A stretch of DNA of 5,479 nt from Acholeplasmataceae bacterium (GCA_012841765.1 DUUA01000193.1:1-5479); one strand, 5' to 3'. Positions 1-5,369 are shown, numbered from the stretch's first letter. Made by a program: numbers and translations. The notes: a model not told the origin generated them from the sequence alone.

Positions 1-324
1 AATATATTTTATAATATTTTGTTTTGCTTTACTAATTGAAACAATTTCTAAAACAAACATCATCCAAAAACATACTAAGACAGGGTTTAACATAAATGAT
101 ACTGTATTTCCTATTTTATTTAGGTAAATATAATATGGTTTTTCCATACCGTCAAACCGACCAAGACTATCAAAAAATAACATAATGATAGTGACAAAAA
201 TCATCGTTACAAACAACTTAGTAACTTTATTATTAATGCCATATTTTTTATATAAATTAAACAAAACTATACCCAATATTAATATTGAATACATGTTTAA
301 ATAAAGTGTGCTTTCAAAGCCCAT
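1..324 (-). CDS. Partial membrane protein, possible N-terminal sensor segment of a GGDEF or other signalling protein
   Basis: An open frame of 108 codons starts at the ATG at 324-322 and runs off the window with no stop, so the C-terminus is missing. AAAAGGGGG lies 7 bases before the ATG and is a good ribosome binding site, which fixes the start. The translation (beginning MGFESTLYLNMYSILIL) has three hydrophobic stretches at about residues 8-25, 36-52 and 75-97, so it is an integral membrane protein. The pattern DSLGRFDG (52-59), then Y, GN (about 84-85), F and LNPV (91-94) followed by W resembles the N-terminal membrane part of Bacillota proteins that often end in a GGDEF diguanylate cyclase domain. 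That resemblance is from memory, and no catalytic domain lies within the window. It has its own promoter in the 173-base gap after glpK, so it is probably not part of the glpK transcript. A histidine kinase or other sensor is equally possible. Confidence 0.7.
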   Translation of the reverse strand, partial: MGFESTLYLNMYSILILGIVLFNLYKKYGINNKVTKLFVTMIFVTIIMLFFDSLGRFDGMEKPYYIYLNKIGNTVSFMLNPVLVCFWMMFVLEIVSISKAKQNIIKYI

Positions 325-372
325 GCTGGTGCCCCCTTTTATATGACCAATAATTTTAAAAAGTAAAAACAA

Positions 373-395
373 ATAAAGATAATTATTATCTTTAT
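373..395. repeat. Perfect 10-bp inverted repeat at the start site of the partial gene
   Basis: ATAAAGATAA (373-382) and its exact complement TTATCTTTAT (386-395) are separated by 3 bases. The repeat begins inside the -10 box of the promoter of the 1-324 gene and covers the predicted transcription start near 387. Its position suits a repressor operator. In RNA it could also form a short leader hairpin, but no U-tract follows, so a terminator is unlikely. The bound regulator is unknown. Confidence 0.45.
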
Positions 396-422
396 TATAT
401 CATATTCCATTCTTAATTAAAA
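394..422 (-). promoter_or_regulatory. Extended -10 promoter for the partial membrane-protein gene
   Basis: On the minus strand, TATAAT (399-394) is a perfect -10 box preceded by TG and one base, giving the extended form TGaTATAAT. Seventeen bases upstream the hexamer TTTTAA (422-417) is a poor -35, as often accepted with an extended -10 or with an activator. The predicted start of transcription is near 387, leaving a leader of about 63 bases before the ATG at 324. The weak -35 fits activator dependence, and two dyads lie just upstream. Confidence 0.55.
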
Positions 423-472
423 TATCTTTAAAAATATCAAAAGCTATTGACATATTTTTAAAAATATCAAAA
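422..472. repeat. Two near-identical A+T-rich dyads 30 bp apart, possible activator sites
   Basis: The 20-base segment TATCTTTAAAAATATCAAAA (423-442) recurs at 453-472 with one difference (C426 to T456), offset by exactly 30 bases. Each copy contains a dyad: ATATTTTTAAAAATAT (452-467) is a perfect 16-bp palindrome and 422-437 has one mismatch. Relative to the predicted start at 387 the dyad centres lie near -42.5 and -72.5, about three helical turns apart. That is a usual geometry for activator sites abutting the -35. The sequence is low in complexity, so chance cannot be excluded. Confidence 0.4.
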
Positions 473-497
473 TTTATTATGGATTAGATTTTATCAT

Positions 498-1997
498 TTA
501 ATCTTCAGATTTAGAAGAAAAATGCATTGCAGTTTGCATACATTTTTTCCAACCAGCAATTAGCTTTTCTTTAACTTCATTCTTCATATTAGGTTTAAAG
601 ATTTTCTCAATTTCAGCATTCTTTTTAATTTCATCGATATCTTTCCAATAACCGCAACAAAGTCCTGCTAAATAGCAAGCGCCTAATGCCGTTACTTCAA
701 TTACTTCAGGACGATTAATATTTATATTAAGCAAATCTGCTTGAAACTGCATTAAAAAATTGTTGCTACTAGCCCCACCATCAACACTTAAATACTTAAT
801 TTTATAATTCAAATCTTGTTCCATCGCTTTTAAAACATCATATACTTGATAATCTATTGCCTCTAATGCGGCTCTAATAATATGTTCTCTTGTTGTTCCC
901 CTTGTAAGACCTACAATTATTCCTCTAACATCACTATTCCAATAGGGAGCACCTAAGCCAACAAATGCTGGCAAAAAATAGACTCCATTAGTATCTTTAA
1001 CTCTATTAGCATAATACTCTGTATCTTCTGCTTTTTGAATCATTCTCATTTCATCTCTTAACCATTTAACAACTGCTCCACCAACAAAGACACTACCTTC
1101 TAAGACATATTGTGGTTTAGTACTACTAGATGCAGCTAGAGTCGTAATTAACCCGTTTTTAGAAGTAATAGGAGTATCTCCAGTATTAACTAGCATAAAA
1201 CAACCTGTACCATAGGTAGTTTTTGCAGTTCCCTTATTAACACATAATTGTCCAAAAAGTGATGCTTGCTGGTCTCCAGCAACTCCACAAATTGGAATCC
1301 TATGTCCTAGTATTGCTTCACTTGCATAACCGTAATTGTAACTAGAAGGATGCACTTTTGGGAGAATTGATTCTGGAATATCAAAAAGTTCTAGTAACTC
1401 TTTATCCCATTGTAAAGTATGAATATTAAAAATCATCGTTCTTGAAGCATTAGTATAATCTGTTGCAAAAATTGTTCGATTCGATAGATTCCACATTAAA
1501 TATGTATCAATTGTTCCAAACATCAATTCATTTCTTGCTGCTTTTTCTCTTGCTCCTTTTACATTATCTAAGATCCATTTAATTTTAGTTGCACTAAAAT
1601 AAGCGTCAATAATTAAACCAGTTTTTTCATAAACTAGTTTTTCATATCCATTTGCTTTTAAAGTTTGACAATAATCAGCGGTTCTTCGACACTGCCATAC
1701 GATCGCATTATATATTGGTTTACCCGTAATCTTATCCCAAATTATCGTTGTCTCTCTTTGATTAGTTATTCCAATTGCAAGAATGTCGGTTGCTGAAACA
1801 TGTGATCTAATCAATGCCTCTGCTACAACACCTACTTGACTACCTAAAATATCTAATGGATTATGTTCAACCCAACCATTTTTTGGATATATTTGGGGAA
1901 ACTCTTGTTGAGCACTTCCAACAATTTTACCAAATTTATCAAAAACGATAGCTCTCGAACTTGTTGTTCCTTGATCTAGTGCTAATATATATTTCAC
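498..1997 (-). CDS. glpK: Glycerol kinase (FGGY family)
   Basis: This enzyme phosphorylates glycerol with ATP to sn-glycerol 3-phosphate in the cytoplasm, the entry step of glycerol catabolism and a source for lipid synthesis. It is full length (499 residues; family about 500). Numbering from the ATG at 2003, it shows the N-terminal phosphate loop [10 protein letters not shown] (9-18), substrate residues R83 and E84 in NQRETT, FGGY signature 1 (Y135 to N147, FSATKIKW), the catalytic base D244 in AGDQQ, YGTG (264-267), and signature 2 from GGASSNN (409-415) through FQADLL. The chosen start is the GTG at 1997, because AAAAGAGG (2011-2004) lies 6 bases before it but directly abuts the ATG at 2003, too close to serve it. 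The ATG would add two residues. The gene stands alone under its own promoter, with no glpF or glpD in the window. A cre-like site at the start of transcription suggests CcpA repression. The HPr-phosphorylated histidine of Enterococcus and Bacillus GlpK appears absent. Confidence 0.96.
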   Translation of the reverse strand: MKYILALDQGTTSSRAIVFDKFGKIVGSAQQEFPQIYPKNGWVEHNPLDILGSQVGVVAEALIRSHVSATDILAIGITNQRETTIIWDKITGKPIYNAIVWQCRRTADYCQTLKANGYEKLVYEKTGLIIDAYFSATKIKWILDNVKGAREKAARNELMFGTIDTYLMWNLSNRTIFATDYTNASRTMIFNIHTLQWDKELLELFDIPESILPKVHPSSYNYGYASEAILGHRIPICGVAGDQQASLFGQLCVNKGTAKTTYGTGCFMLVNTGDTPITSKNGLITTLAASSSTKPQYVLEGSVFVGGAVVKWLRDEMRMIQKAEDTEYYANRVKDTNGVYFLPAFVGLGAPYWNSDVRGIIVGLTRGTTREHIIRAALEAIDYQVYDVLKAMEQDLNYKIKYLSVDGGASSNNFLMQFQADLLNININRPEVIEVTALGACYLAGLCCGYWKDIDEIKKNAEIEKIFKPNMKNEVKEKLIAGWKKCMQTAMHFSSKSED

Positions 1998-2003
1998 ATT
2001 CAT

Positions 2004-2011
2004 CCTCTTTT
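2004..2011 (-). promoter_or_regulatory. Ribosome binding site of glpK, deciding the start
   Basis: AAAAGAGG on the minus strand directly touches the ATG at 2003-2001 and lies 6 bases from the in-frame GTG at 1997-1995. Normal spacing is about 5-9 bases, so the GTG is the better start. I see no other purine-rich site at the right distance to serve the ATG. Confidence 0.6.
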
Positions 2012-2069
2012 CTTAATATCTAATATATTAATTTAATAAACAGTTTTTGTATTTCTATTATTTATACAC

Positions 2070-2083
2070 TGAAAACGTTCTAT
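2070..2083. promoter_or_regulatory. cre-like catabolite repression site at glpK
   Basis: TGAAAACGTTCTAT matches the CcpA operator consensus TGWAARCGYTWNCW at 12 of 14 positions, with the first ten bases matching exactly. It covers about +1 to +15 relative to the predicted glpK start near 2084, a position from which CcpA usually represses. This fits the known catabolite repression of glycerol genes in Bacillota. A ccpA gene is not in the window. Confidence 0.65.
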
Positions 2084-2090
2084 ATATTAG

Positions 2091-2119
2091 ATTATACTAT
2101 TTTTTGCACAGATACTCAA
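2091..2119 (-). promoter_or_regulatory. Sigma-A-type promoter of glpK
   Basis: Minus-strand TTGAGT (2119-2114, four of six matches to TTGACA), a 17-base spacer and a perfect TATAAT (2096-2091). Predicted transcription start is near 2084, leaving a leader of about 85 bases before the GTG at 1997. The promoter begins directly after the terminator of the upstream operon, so glpK is a separate transcription unit. The leader has no convincing terminator hairpin of the kind controlled by GlpP. Confidence 0.7.
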
Positions 2120-2126
2120 GAACCAT

Positions 2127-2159
2127 AAAAAAACATTTTCATTTTCAGAAAATGTTTTT
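2127..2159 (-). terminator. Rho-independent terminator of the ORP-like operon
   Basis: A perfect 12-bp stem (2148-2159 pairing with 2129-2140; AAAAACATTTTC and its complement) encloses a 7-base loop. On the minus strand it runs into seven T residues (2133-2127), the last five of which also belong to the stem. It starts 19 bases after the stop of the 2179-2526 gene and ends just before the glpK -35. The stem is A+T-rich, so it may be leaky. Confidence 0.75.
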
Positions 2160-2178
2160 AAAATTTATTTAATTTCTA

Positions 2179-2526
2179 TTATTCTTCATGATTATGATCA
2201 TGACAGATTGAACCAGTGGATTCTAAAGTTCCATTAAGATAAGAACTAATAGCTGTATCACTTGTTCCAACTGTACCAGTATATACTTTAATATTTTTTT
2301 CATTAAAAATTGTCACTGCCCCACCACCAATGCCGCCAGTGATTAAAACATTAACTCCAAGATCATGTAAAAAGACTGGTAAGAAGCCCGGTTTATGTCC
2401 AGGGTTATCAACTTTCTTTTTACTTATAACTTTTCCATTTTCAATAGAATATAAATTAAAATTACGACAATGGCCAAAATGTTTACTTATATTTTCGCCT
2501 TCACAGGCAATAGCTACGATATTCAT
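2179..2526 (-). CDS. NifX/NifB-type dinitrogenase FeMo-cofactor-domain protein with His-rich tail
   Basis: A 115-residue single-domain protein of the family that includes NifX, NafY, the C-terminus of NifB and the Desulfovibrio orange protein; members bind Mo- or Fe-containing clusters. Visible marks are the N-terminal strand MNIVAIA, HFGHC (16-20), PGHKPGFLP (42-50), the glycine-rich ITGGIGGGAV (62-71), and a C-terminal CHDHNH (108-113) that could bind metal. The ATG at 2526 shares one base with the TAA of the upstream ATPase gene (TAATG), and GAGGAG sits about 7 bases before it, so start and translational coupling are clear. It is the last gene before the terminator. No nitrogenase genes are present, so a part in nitrogen fixation is unlikely. 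By analogy with ORP it may carry or deliver a metal cluster for the two adjacent ferredoxin ATPases. The exact cargo is unknown. Confidence 0.9.
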   Translation of the reverse strand: MNIVAIACEGENISKHFGHCRNFNLYSIENGKVISKKKVDNPGHKPGFLPVFLHDLGVNVLITGGIGGGAVTIFNEKNIKVYTGTVGTSDTAISSYLNGTLESTGSICHDHNHEE

Positions 2527-3392
2527 TATTTCTCCTCAATATATTCTTTTAATTTTTGATACATTTTTATAATTGCATTACTTCCTAGATAATCTTTATC
2601 AATAAAACTTTCATTATCATTTATGCATTTAGTTAACATTTTATCATAAGGAATTTTTCCTATTACAGGAATATTTTCACTTTGACAATAACTAGTTATC
2701 TCTTCAGTTTTTTTAATATTTATGTCATATTTATTAACACAGACTAACATTATTGGATTAAAAACTCTAGCAGTTTCAACAACTCTTTTTAAATCTGATA
2801 GACCAGAAACAGAAGGTTCAGTTACAAATAAAACAATATCAGCTCCACTTAGTGAAGCAATTACAGGGCAACCTATTCCTGGAGATCCATCTATTATTGA
2901 AATAAATGCATCTGCACTATTATTATTCATTTGTGTTTTTACTTCACTAACAAGTTTTCCAGAATTTCCACTTCCCATTTTTAAAGTTGCGGAAGAAAAA
3001 ACATACTCATTTGTTTTAAATAAATTTAAATAACCTGTTACATTCTCATTTAAACTAACAGCATCTACTGGACAAACTAACTTACAAACTCCGCATCCTT
3101 CACAAGCGTGTGGTATCACGGAATATCCACTATCTTTATTTATTGCATCAAACTTACAATTATCAAAACAAGCTCCACAATCAATACATTTCAAAGGATC
3201 AATCTTTGCTACCGGCAAACCATAATAATCGTTTTCTATTTTTTTATCAAACTCATTATATAATAAATGAAGATTTGGGGCATCAACATCACAATCAGCA
3301 AATACTTTTGCTTCCATTAGTTCAATTAAAGCAGAAACAATTGTTGTCTTTCCAGTTCCGCCTTTACCACTTAAAACAAGTAATTGCTTCAT
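2526..3392 (-). CDS. MinD/ParA-type ATPase with inserted 2[4Fe-4S] ferredoxin domain (second of two)
   Basis: A 288-residue P-loop ATPase of the MinD/Mrp class. The deviant Walker A is GKGGTGKTT (9-17), with the extra lysine K10 typical of dimer-forming members. The aspartates of DCDVDAPN (33-40) follow. A ferredoxin domain is inserted next: C69, C72, C75, C79 and C97, C100, C103, C107, two CxxCxxCxxxC clusters. The Walker B/switch II is IDGSPGIGC (167-175), and NKYD (220-223) lies near the base-binding site. The C-terminal CxxC of true Mrp/Nbp35 scaffolds is absent. This architecture matches the paired ATPases of the Desulfovibrio ORP complex. The role is probably nucleotide-driven handling of, or electron supply to, a metal cluster on the NifX-type partners, but the substrate is unproven. 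The ATG at 3392 overlaps the TGA of the preceding ATPase by four bases (ATGA). Only a weak GAGAAG precedes it, so translation probably depends on the upstream gene. Confidence 0.93.
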   Translation of the reverse strand: MKQLLVLSGKGGTGKTTIVSALIELMEAKVFADCDVDAPNLHLLYNEFDKKIENDYYGLPVAKIDPLKCIDCGACFDNCKFDAINKDSGYSVIPHACEGCGVCKLVCPVDAVSLNENVTGYLNLFKTNEYVFSSATLKMGSGNSGKLVSEVKTQMNNNSADAFISIIDGSPGIGCPVIASLSGADIVLFVTEPSVSGLSDLKRVVETARVFNPIMLVCVNKYDINIKKTEEITSYCQSENIPVIGKIPYDKMLTKCINDNESFIDKDYLGSNAIIKMYQKLKEYIEEK

Positions 3393-4246
3393 AATGTTTT
3401 TACTTCTCTTTCTATATACTTATACACATCTTGAAACAACTCTCTATAGGTATTATTATTTCTAGAAATAATAATGCCTTCAGAAATTTCTTTACCTATT
3501 TTATTATCATAAGGAATTTTTGCTAAGATTTTTAAACCATTATTAATACAGTAATTTTCAATAACGTCTTCATCATTAGGATAATATTTATTAATAATAA
3601 CACCAAATTTCATTGAAAATTTATTTAACAATTCATGAACCATTTTAAAATTAGCCAATCCAAATAATGTTGGTTCACCAACAATAATACAATAATCAGC
3701 ATCTTCGATTGCTTCCATTACAGTACAAGCAGTTCCTGGTGGACAATCTATTATTTGAGGAAGATCTCTTTTAGTCTTTAGTAATTCTTTTATAATAGTA
3801 GTTCCTGAAGGTATTTGAGGTATTAACTCTCCAGTTATGACTCTCACACCTTCATCTTCTTTACTCTTAATATAACCAATTAATTTGTCAACTTCACTAA
3901 TAGCATTTAGAGGACAAACTATTTTACAACCACCACAAGAATGACATAATTCATCAAAAACTTTTACTTTATTATTTATAAATGCTAAAGCATTGAAAGC
4001 ACAAAAATCAACACATTGTCGGCAGCCATCACATAATTCGTGATTAACTACAGGAACCTTGACTGTTATTTCTTTAGTCTCTTCTGTTTTATTTTTAAAA
4101 AATAAATTGCCATTAGGTTCTTCTATATCACAATCAATATAATAACTATTACTAATTGCATATGCTAAATTTACAGAAACAGTTGTTTTCCCTGTGCCTC
4201 CTTTACCACTTAGTACAGCAATTCTAATCTTCTTATTTTGCACCAT
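3389..4246 (-). CDS. MinD/ParA-type ATPase with inserted 2[4Fe-4S] ferredoxin domain (first of two)
   Basis: A 285-residue paralogue of the next gene with the same plan: deviant Walker A SGKGGTGKTT (13-22), DCDIEEPN (38-45), ferredoxin insert with C72, C75, C78, C82 and C101, C104, C107, C111, switch II IIDCPPGTAC (165-174) and NKYY (219-222). It likely works as a homodimer or as a heterodimer with its neighbour, coupling ATP hydrolysis to Fe-S or metal-cluster handling in the cytoplasm. The start chosen is the ATG at 4246, four bases after AGGA and close to the family's usual N-terminus. A frame reaching an ATG at 4264 would overlap the upstream gene by 32 bases and has no ribosome binding site. 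The GTG at 4243 is also possible. With the chosen start the gene overlaps the upstream NifX-type gene by 14 bases and the downstream ATPase gene by four. Confidence 0.92.
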   Translation of the reverse strand: MVQNKKIRIAVLSGKGGTGKTTVSVNLAYAISNSYYIDCDIEEPNGNLFFKNKTEETKEITVKVPVVNHELCDGCRQCVDFCAFNALAFINNKVKVFDELCHSCGGCKIVCPLNAISEVDKLIGYIKSKEDEGVRVITGELIPQIPSGTTIIKELLKTKRDLPQIIDCPPGTACTVMEAIEDADYCIIVGEPTLFGLANFKMVHELLNKFSMKFGVIINKYYPNDEDVIENYCINNGLKILAKIPYDNKIGKEISEGIIISRNNNTYRELFQDVYKYIEREVKTL

Positions 4247-4595
4247 GAAATCCTGCATGAACATCTGTTAACGAATTTAATTTTTGATTTTGATAATAAA
4301 TAATGTTTTTCTCAACGATATCACCTTTTGATTCTAATACTTCTATTCCTGCTTCTTTTAAAACTTCATAAGCATTATTCCCACATTGTGGAGTAATAAC
4401 TACATCAGCTTTATTATCGATAATAATTTGTGATGCTTTAATTCCTGCTCCTCCTTGAGCATCTTTAGCAGTATTAACAATATATTGTGTAACATTTTCT
4501 TTAATATCAAAAATTAAAAAATATGGGCTTCTTCCAAAAGAAGTACTTACTTTTGTATCTTTTGTATTATTTTGTACTGGTATTGCAATTCTCAT
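4233..4595 (-). CDS. NifX/NifB-type dinitrogenase FeMo-cofactor-domain protein
   Basis: A 120-residue protein of the same fold family as the last gene of the operon but clearly diverged from it. Family marks are MRIAIPVQN at the N-terminus, SFGRSPYF (19-26), QGGAGIKASQ (47-56), ITPQCGNNAYEVLKEAGI (67-84) and a glycine/histidine end (HAGFHGAK). It lacks the HFGHC motif and CHDHNH tail of its partner and has a single cysteine, C71. Likely role is binding or carrying a metal cluster in an ORP-like complex with the two ferredoxin ATPases that follow. It starts 12 bases after the stop of the DUF134 gene. The nearest Shine-Dalgarno-like run (AGAGAGGA) lies 16 bases upstream inside that gene, so initiation may depend on translation of the DUF134 gene. 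Its end overlaps the first ATPase gene. Confidence 0.9.
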   Translation of the reverse strand: MRIAIPVQNNTKDTKVSTSFGRSPYFLIFDIKENVTQYIVNTAKDAQGGAGIKASQIIIDNKADVVITPQCGNNAYEVLKEAGIEVLESKGDIVEKNIIYYQNQKLNSLTDVHAGFHGAK

Positions 4596-4607
4596 AATTT
4601 TTCACTT

Positions 4608-5015
4608 TCATTCCTCTCTTTGAAAACGGCCACCGCCGCCCCTTCCTTGGCCGCGACCTTGGCCCCGTCCTTGGCCTTGACCAACGCGACAACCGGCTCT
4701 ACATCTGCCAAGTTCATCATGATCATGGATTTTATAATCTCCACCACTAATAATTAAGTTTTTACCATTTACTAATGAGTCTGCTATTTTAGTCCGAGCA
4801 TCAAAGTAAATCTTTTGCACAGTTGTTCTAGCAACATTCATTTGCTGAGCACATTCTTCTTGAGTCATTCCTTCTAAGTCAATTAATCTAATCGCTTCAT
4901 ATTCTTCAACATCCATTATGACATTTTCTAATTCTTCAAAATTATCTAATCTGGGGCCATATTGACTAACAATTGGCAGAGAGCATACTCTCCTTCTTCT
5001 TTTCGGTCTTGGCAT
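4608..5015 (-). CDS. DUF134-family DNA-binding protein, possible regulator of the operon
   Basis: A 135-residue protein. The N-terminus [10 protein letters not shown] is very basic and typical of DUF134. Residues 35-80 ([46 protein letters not shown]) form a helix-turn-helix like region 4 of sigma-70 factors, and [12 protein letters not shown] (90-101) follows, so DNA binding is the likely activity. C105 and C109 with the nearby histidines (97, 99) could bind metal. The C-terminus (about 111-130) is a Gly-Gln-Arg repeat (GQGR units) encoded by unusually G+C-rich DNA. The ATG at 5015 is chosen because AAAGGAG lies 5 bases before it and the family usually begins MPRP; an upstream TTG at 5030 would place that site inside the gene. 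DUF134 genes are often beside NifX-type and ferredoxin-ATPase genes in anaerobes. A role controlling this operon is inference. Confidence 0.9.
   Translation of the reverse strand: MPRPKRRRRVCSLPIVSQYGPRLDNFEELENVIMDVEEYEAIRLIDLEGMTQEECAQQMNVARTTVQKIYFDARTKIADSLVNGKNLIISGGDYKIHDHDELGRCRAGCRVGQGQGRGQGRGQGRGGGGRFQREE
4645..4680. repeat. Three 12-bp G+C-rich tandem repeats inside the DUF134 gene
   Basis: The units CCTTGGCCGCGA, CCTTGGCCCCGT and CCTTGGCCTTGA follow one another on the plus strand without a gap. Read on the minus strand they encode repeated Gly-Gln-Gly-Arg. The surrounding 4627-4695 is rich in G and C, in sharp contrast to the rest of the window. Being a multiple of three, the unit can expand or shrink without a frameshift, so length may vary between strains. 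Confidence 0.8.
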
Positions 5016-5047
5016 ATTTTCTCCTTTCAAATAATATCTACTTAGTT

Positions 5048-5076
5048 ATAATATCATTATATTTATAACTTTTCAA
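5048..5076 (-). promoter_or_regulatory. Possible internal promoter ahead of the DUF134 gene
   Basis: Minus-strand TTGAAA (5076-5071), 17 bases, then TATTAT (5053-5048) preceded by TG and one base. Both hexamers match consensus at five of six positions. Transcription would start near 5041, about 26 bases before the DUF134 ATG at 5015. It lies at the 3' end of the preceding gene. In DNA this A+T-rich, chance promoter matches are common, so this is tentative. Confidence 0.35.
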
Positions 5077-5326
5077 TTTCTTTATCAATTTCTGTTAATC
5101 TGCTTTCTAAATATTCACGTTCAGAAATCAACATTTCTTTATTACTTACATAATTGTTATCAACTTGTAAATAATTTCTTCTCATTCTAAAACCTCTTCC
5201 TTGTCCAGGAAAGTTTCCTCTTCTTCCATATCCTAAAGTATTTGCTCTTCTTCCTTCACAAGTTCCTAAACCTCTTCCAGTTCCAGCACCCATACCCATT
5301 GGACCACTTCCATCTAATCTTGGCAT
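5063..5326 (-). CDS. DUF5320-like small Gly/Arg/Met-rich protein with C-terminal coiled coil
   Basis: An 87-residue protein and the first gene of the operon. Residues 1-50 are rich in Gly, Arg and Met (MPRLDGSGPMGMGAGTGRGL, then GRRGNFPGQGRGFRMRR), with a single cysteine C23; this matches the start of DUF5320 proteins (MPR-G-G-GPMGMG pattern). Residues about 62-87 (KEMLISEREYLESRL onward) are a charged heptad-like helix, likely a short coiled coil for oligomerisation. The function of the family is unknown; such genes commonly sit beside NifX-type genes in anaerobes. The ATG at 5326 is chosen because AAGGAGGTGA (5340-5331), a near-perfect ribosome binding site, precedes it by 7 bases after the AGGAGG core. 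An in-frame TTG at 5365 lies inside the promoter and is not a real start. The strong ribosome binding site predicts high expression. Confidence 0.85.
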   Translation of the reverse strand: MPRLDGSGPMGMGAGTGRGLGTCEGRRANTLGYGRRGNFPGQGRGFRMRRNYLQVDNNYVSNKEMLISEREYLESRLTEIDKEIEKL

Positions 5327-5330
5327 TATC

Positions 5331-5340
5331 TCACCTCCTT
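5331..5340 (-). promoter_or_regulatory. Near-perfect Shine-Dalgarno site of the first operon gene
   Basis: AAGGAGGTGA complements the 3' end of 16S rRNA almost completely and is placed ideally for the ATG at 5326. It is the strongest ribosome binding site in the window and rules out the longer reading frame that starts at 5365. Confidence 0.9.
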
Positions 5341-5352
5341 CATTATGGTATC

Positions 5353-5364
5353 TGACATATGTCA
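5353..5364. promoter_or_regulatory. Second palindromic operator TGACATATGTCA
   Basis: A perfect 12-bp palindrome identical to the core of the site at 5380-5401, centred 32 bases from it (about three helical turns). It covers the predicted transcription start near 5363, a typical repressor position. On the minus strand the extended form is TTGACATATGTCAG, one base short of the full 14-bp dyad. Confidence 0.7.
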
Positions 5365-5369
5365 ACTAT

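Noticed and set aside
447..455. TTGACATAT half-site resembling the operon operator
   Set aside because: Only half of the dyad is present and the other half does not match, so it is not a supported site.
2004..2084. GlpP-type antiterminator or riboswitch in the glpK leader
   Set aside because: The leader is A+T-rich with only weak, bulged pairings and no hairpin followed by a U-tract.
2330..3394. Plus-strand open frames at 2330-2572, 2722-3033 and 3110-3394
   Set aside because: They lie antisense to well-recognised genes, have no ribosome binding sites or recognisable domains, and are explained by the codon pattern of the minus-strand genes.
4247..4264. ATG start at 4264 for the first ATPase
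   Set aside because: No ribosome binding site, a long overlap with the upstream gene, and an N-terminal extension atypical for the family.
2179..4595. Nitrogen-fixation cluster
   Set aside because: Only the NifX-type domain is shared; there is no nifH, nifD, nifK, nifB radical-SAM or nifE/N, and these domains are common in non-fixing anaerobes.
4572..4757. Plus-strand open frame rich in Ala/Ser/Thr
   Set aside because: It is the reverse of the Gly/Arg repeat tail of the DUF134 gene and has no start signals of its own.
5016..5030. TTG start at 5030 for the DUF134 protein
   Set aside because: The ribosome binding site AAAGGAG would be inside the gene; ATG 5015 is correctly spaced and gives the usual MPRP start.
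5327..5365. TTG start at 5365 for the DUF5320-like protein
   Set aside because: It lies in the operator near the predicted transcription start, and a near-perfect ribosome binding site serves ATG 5326.
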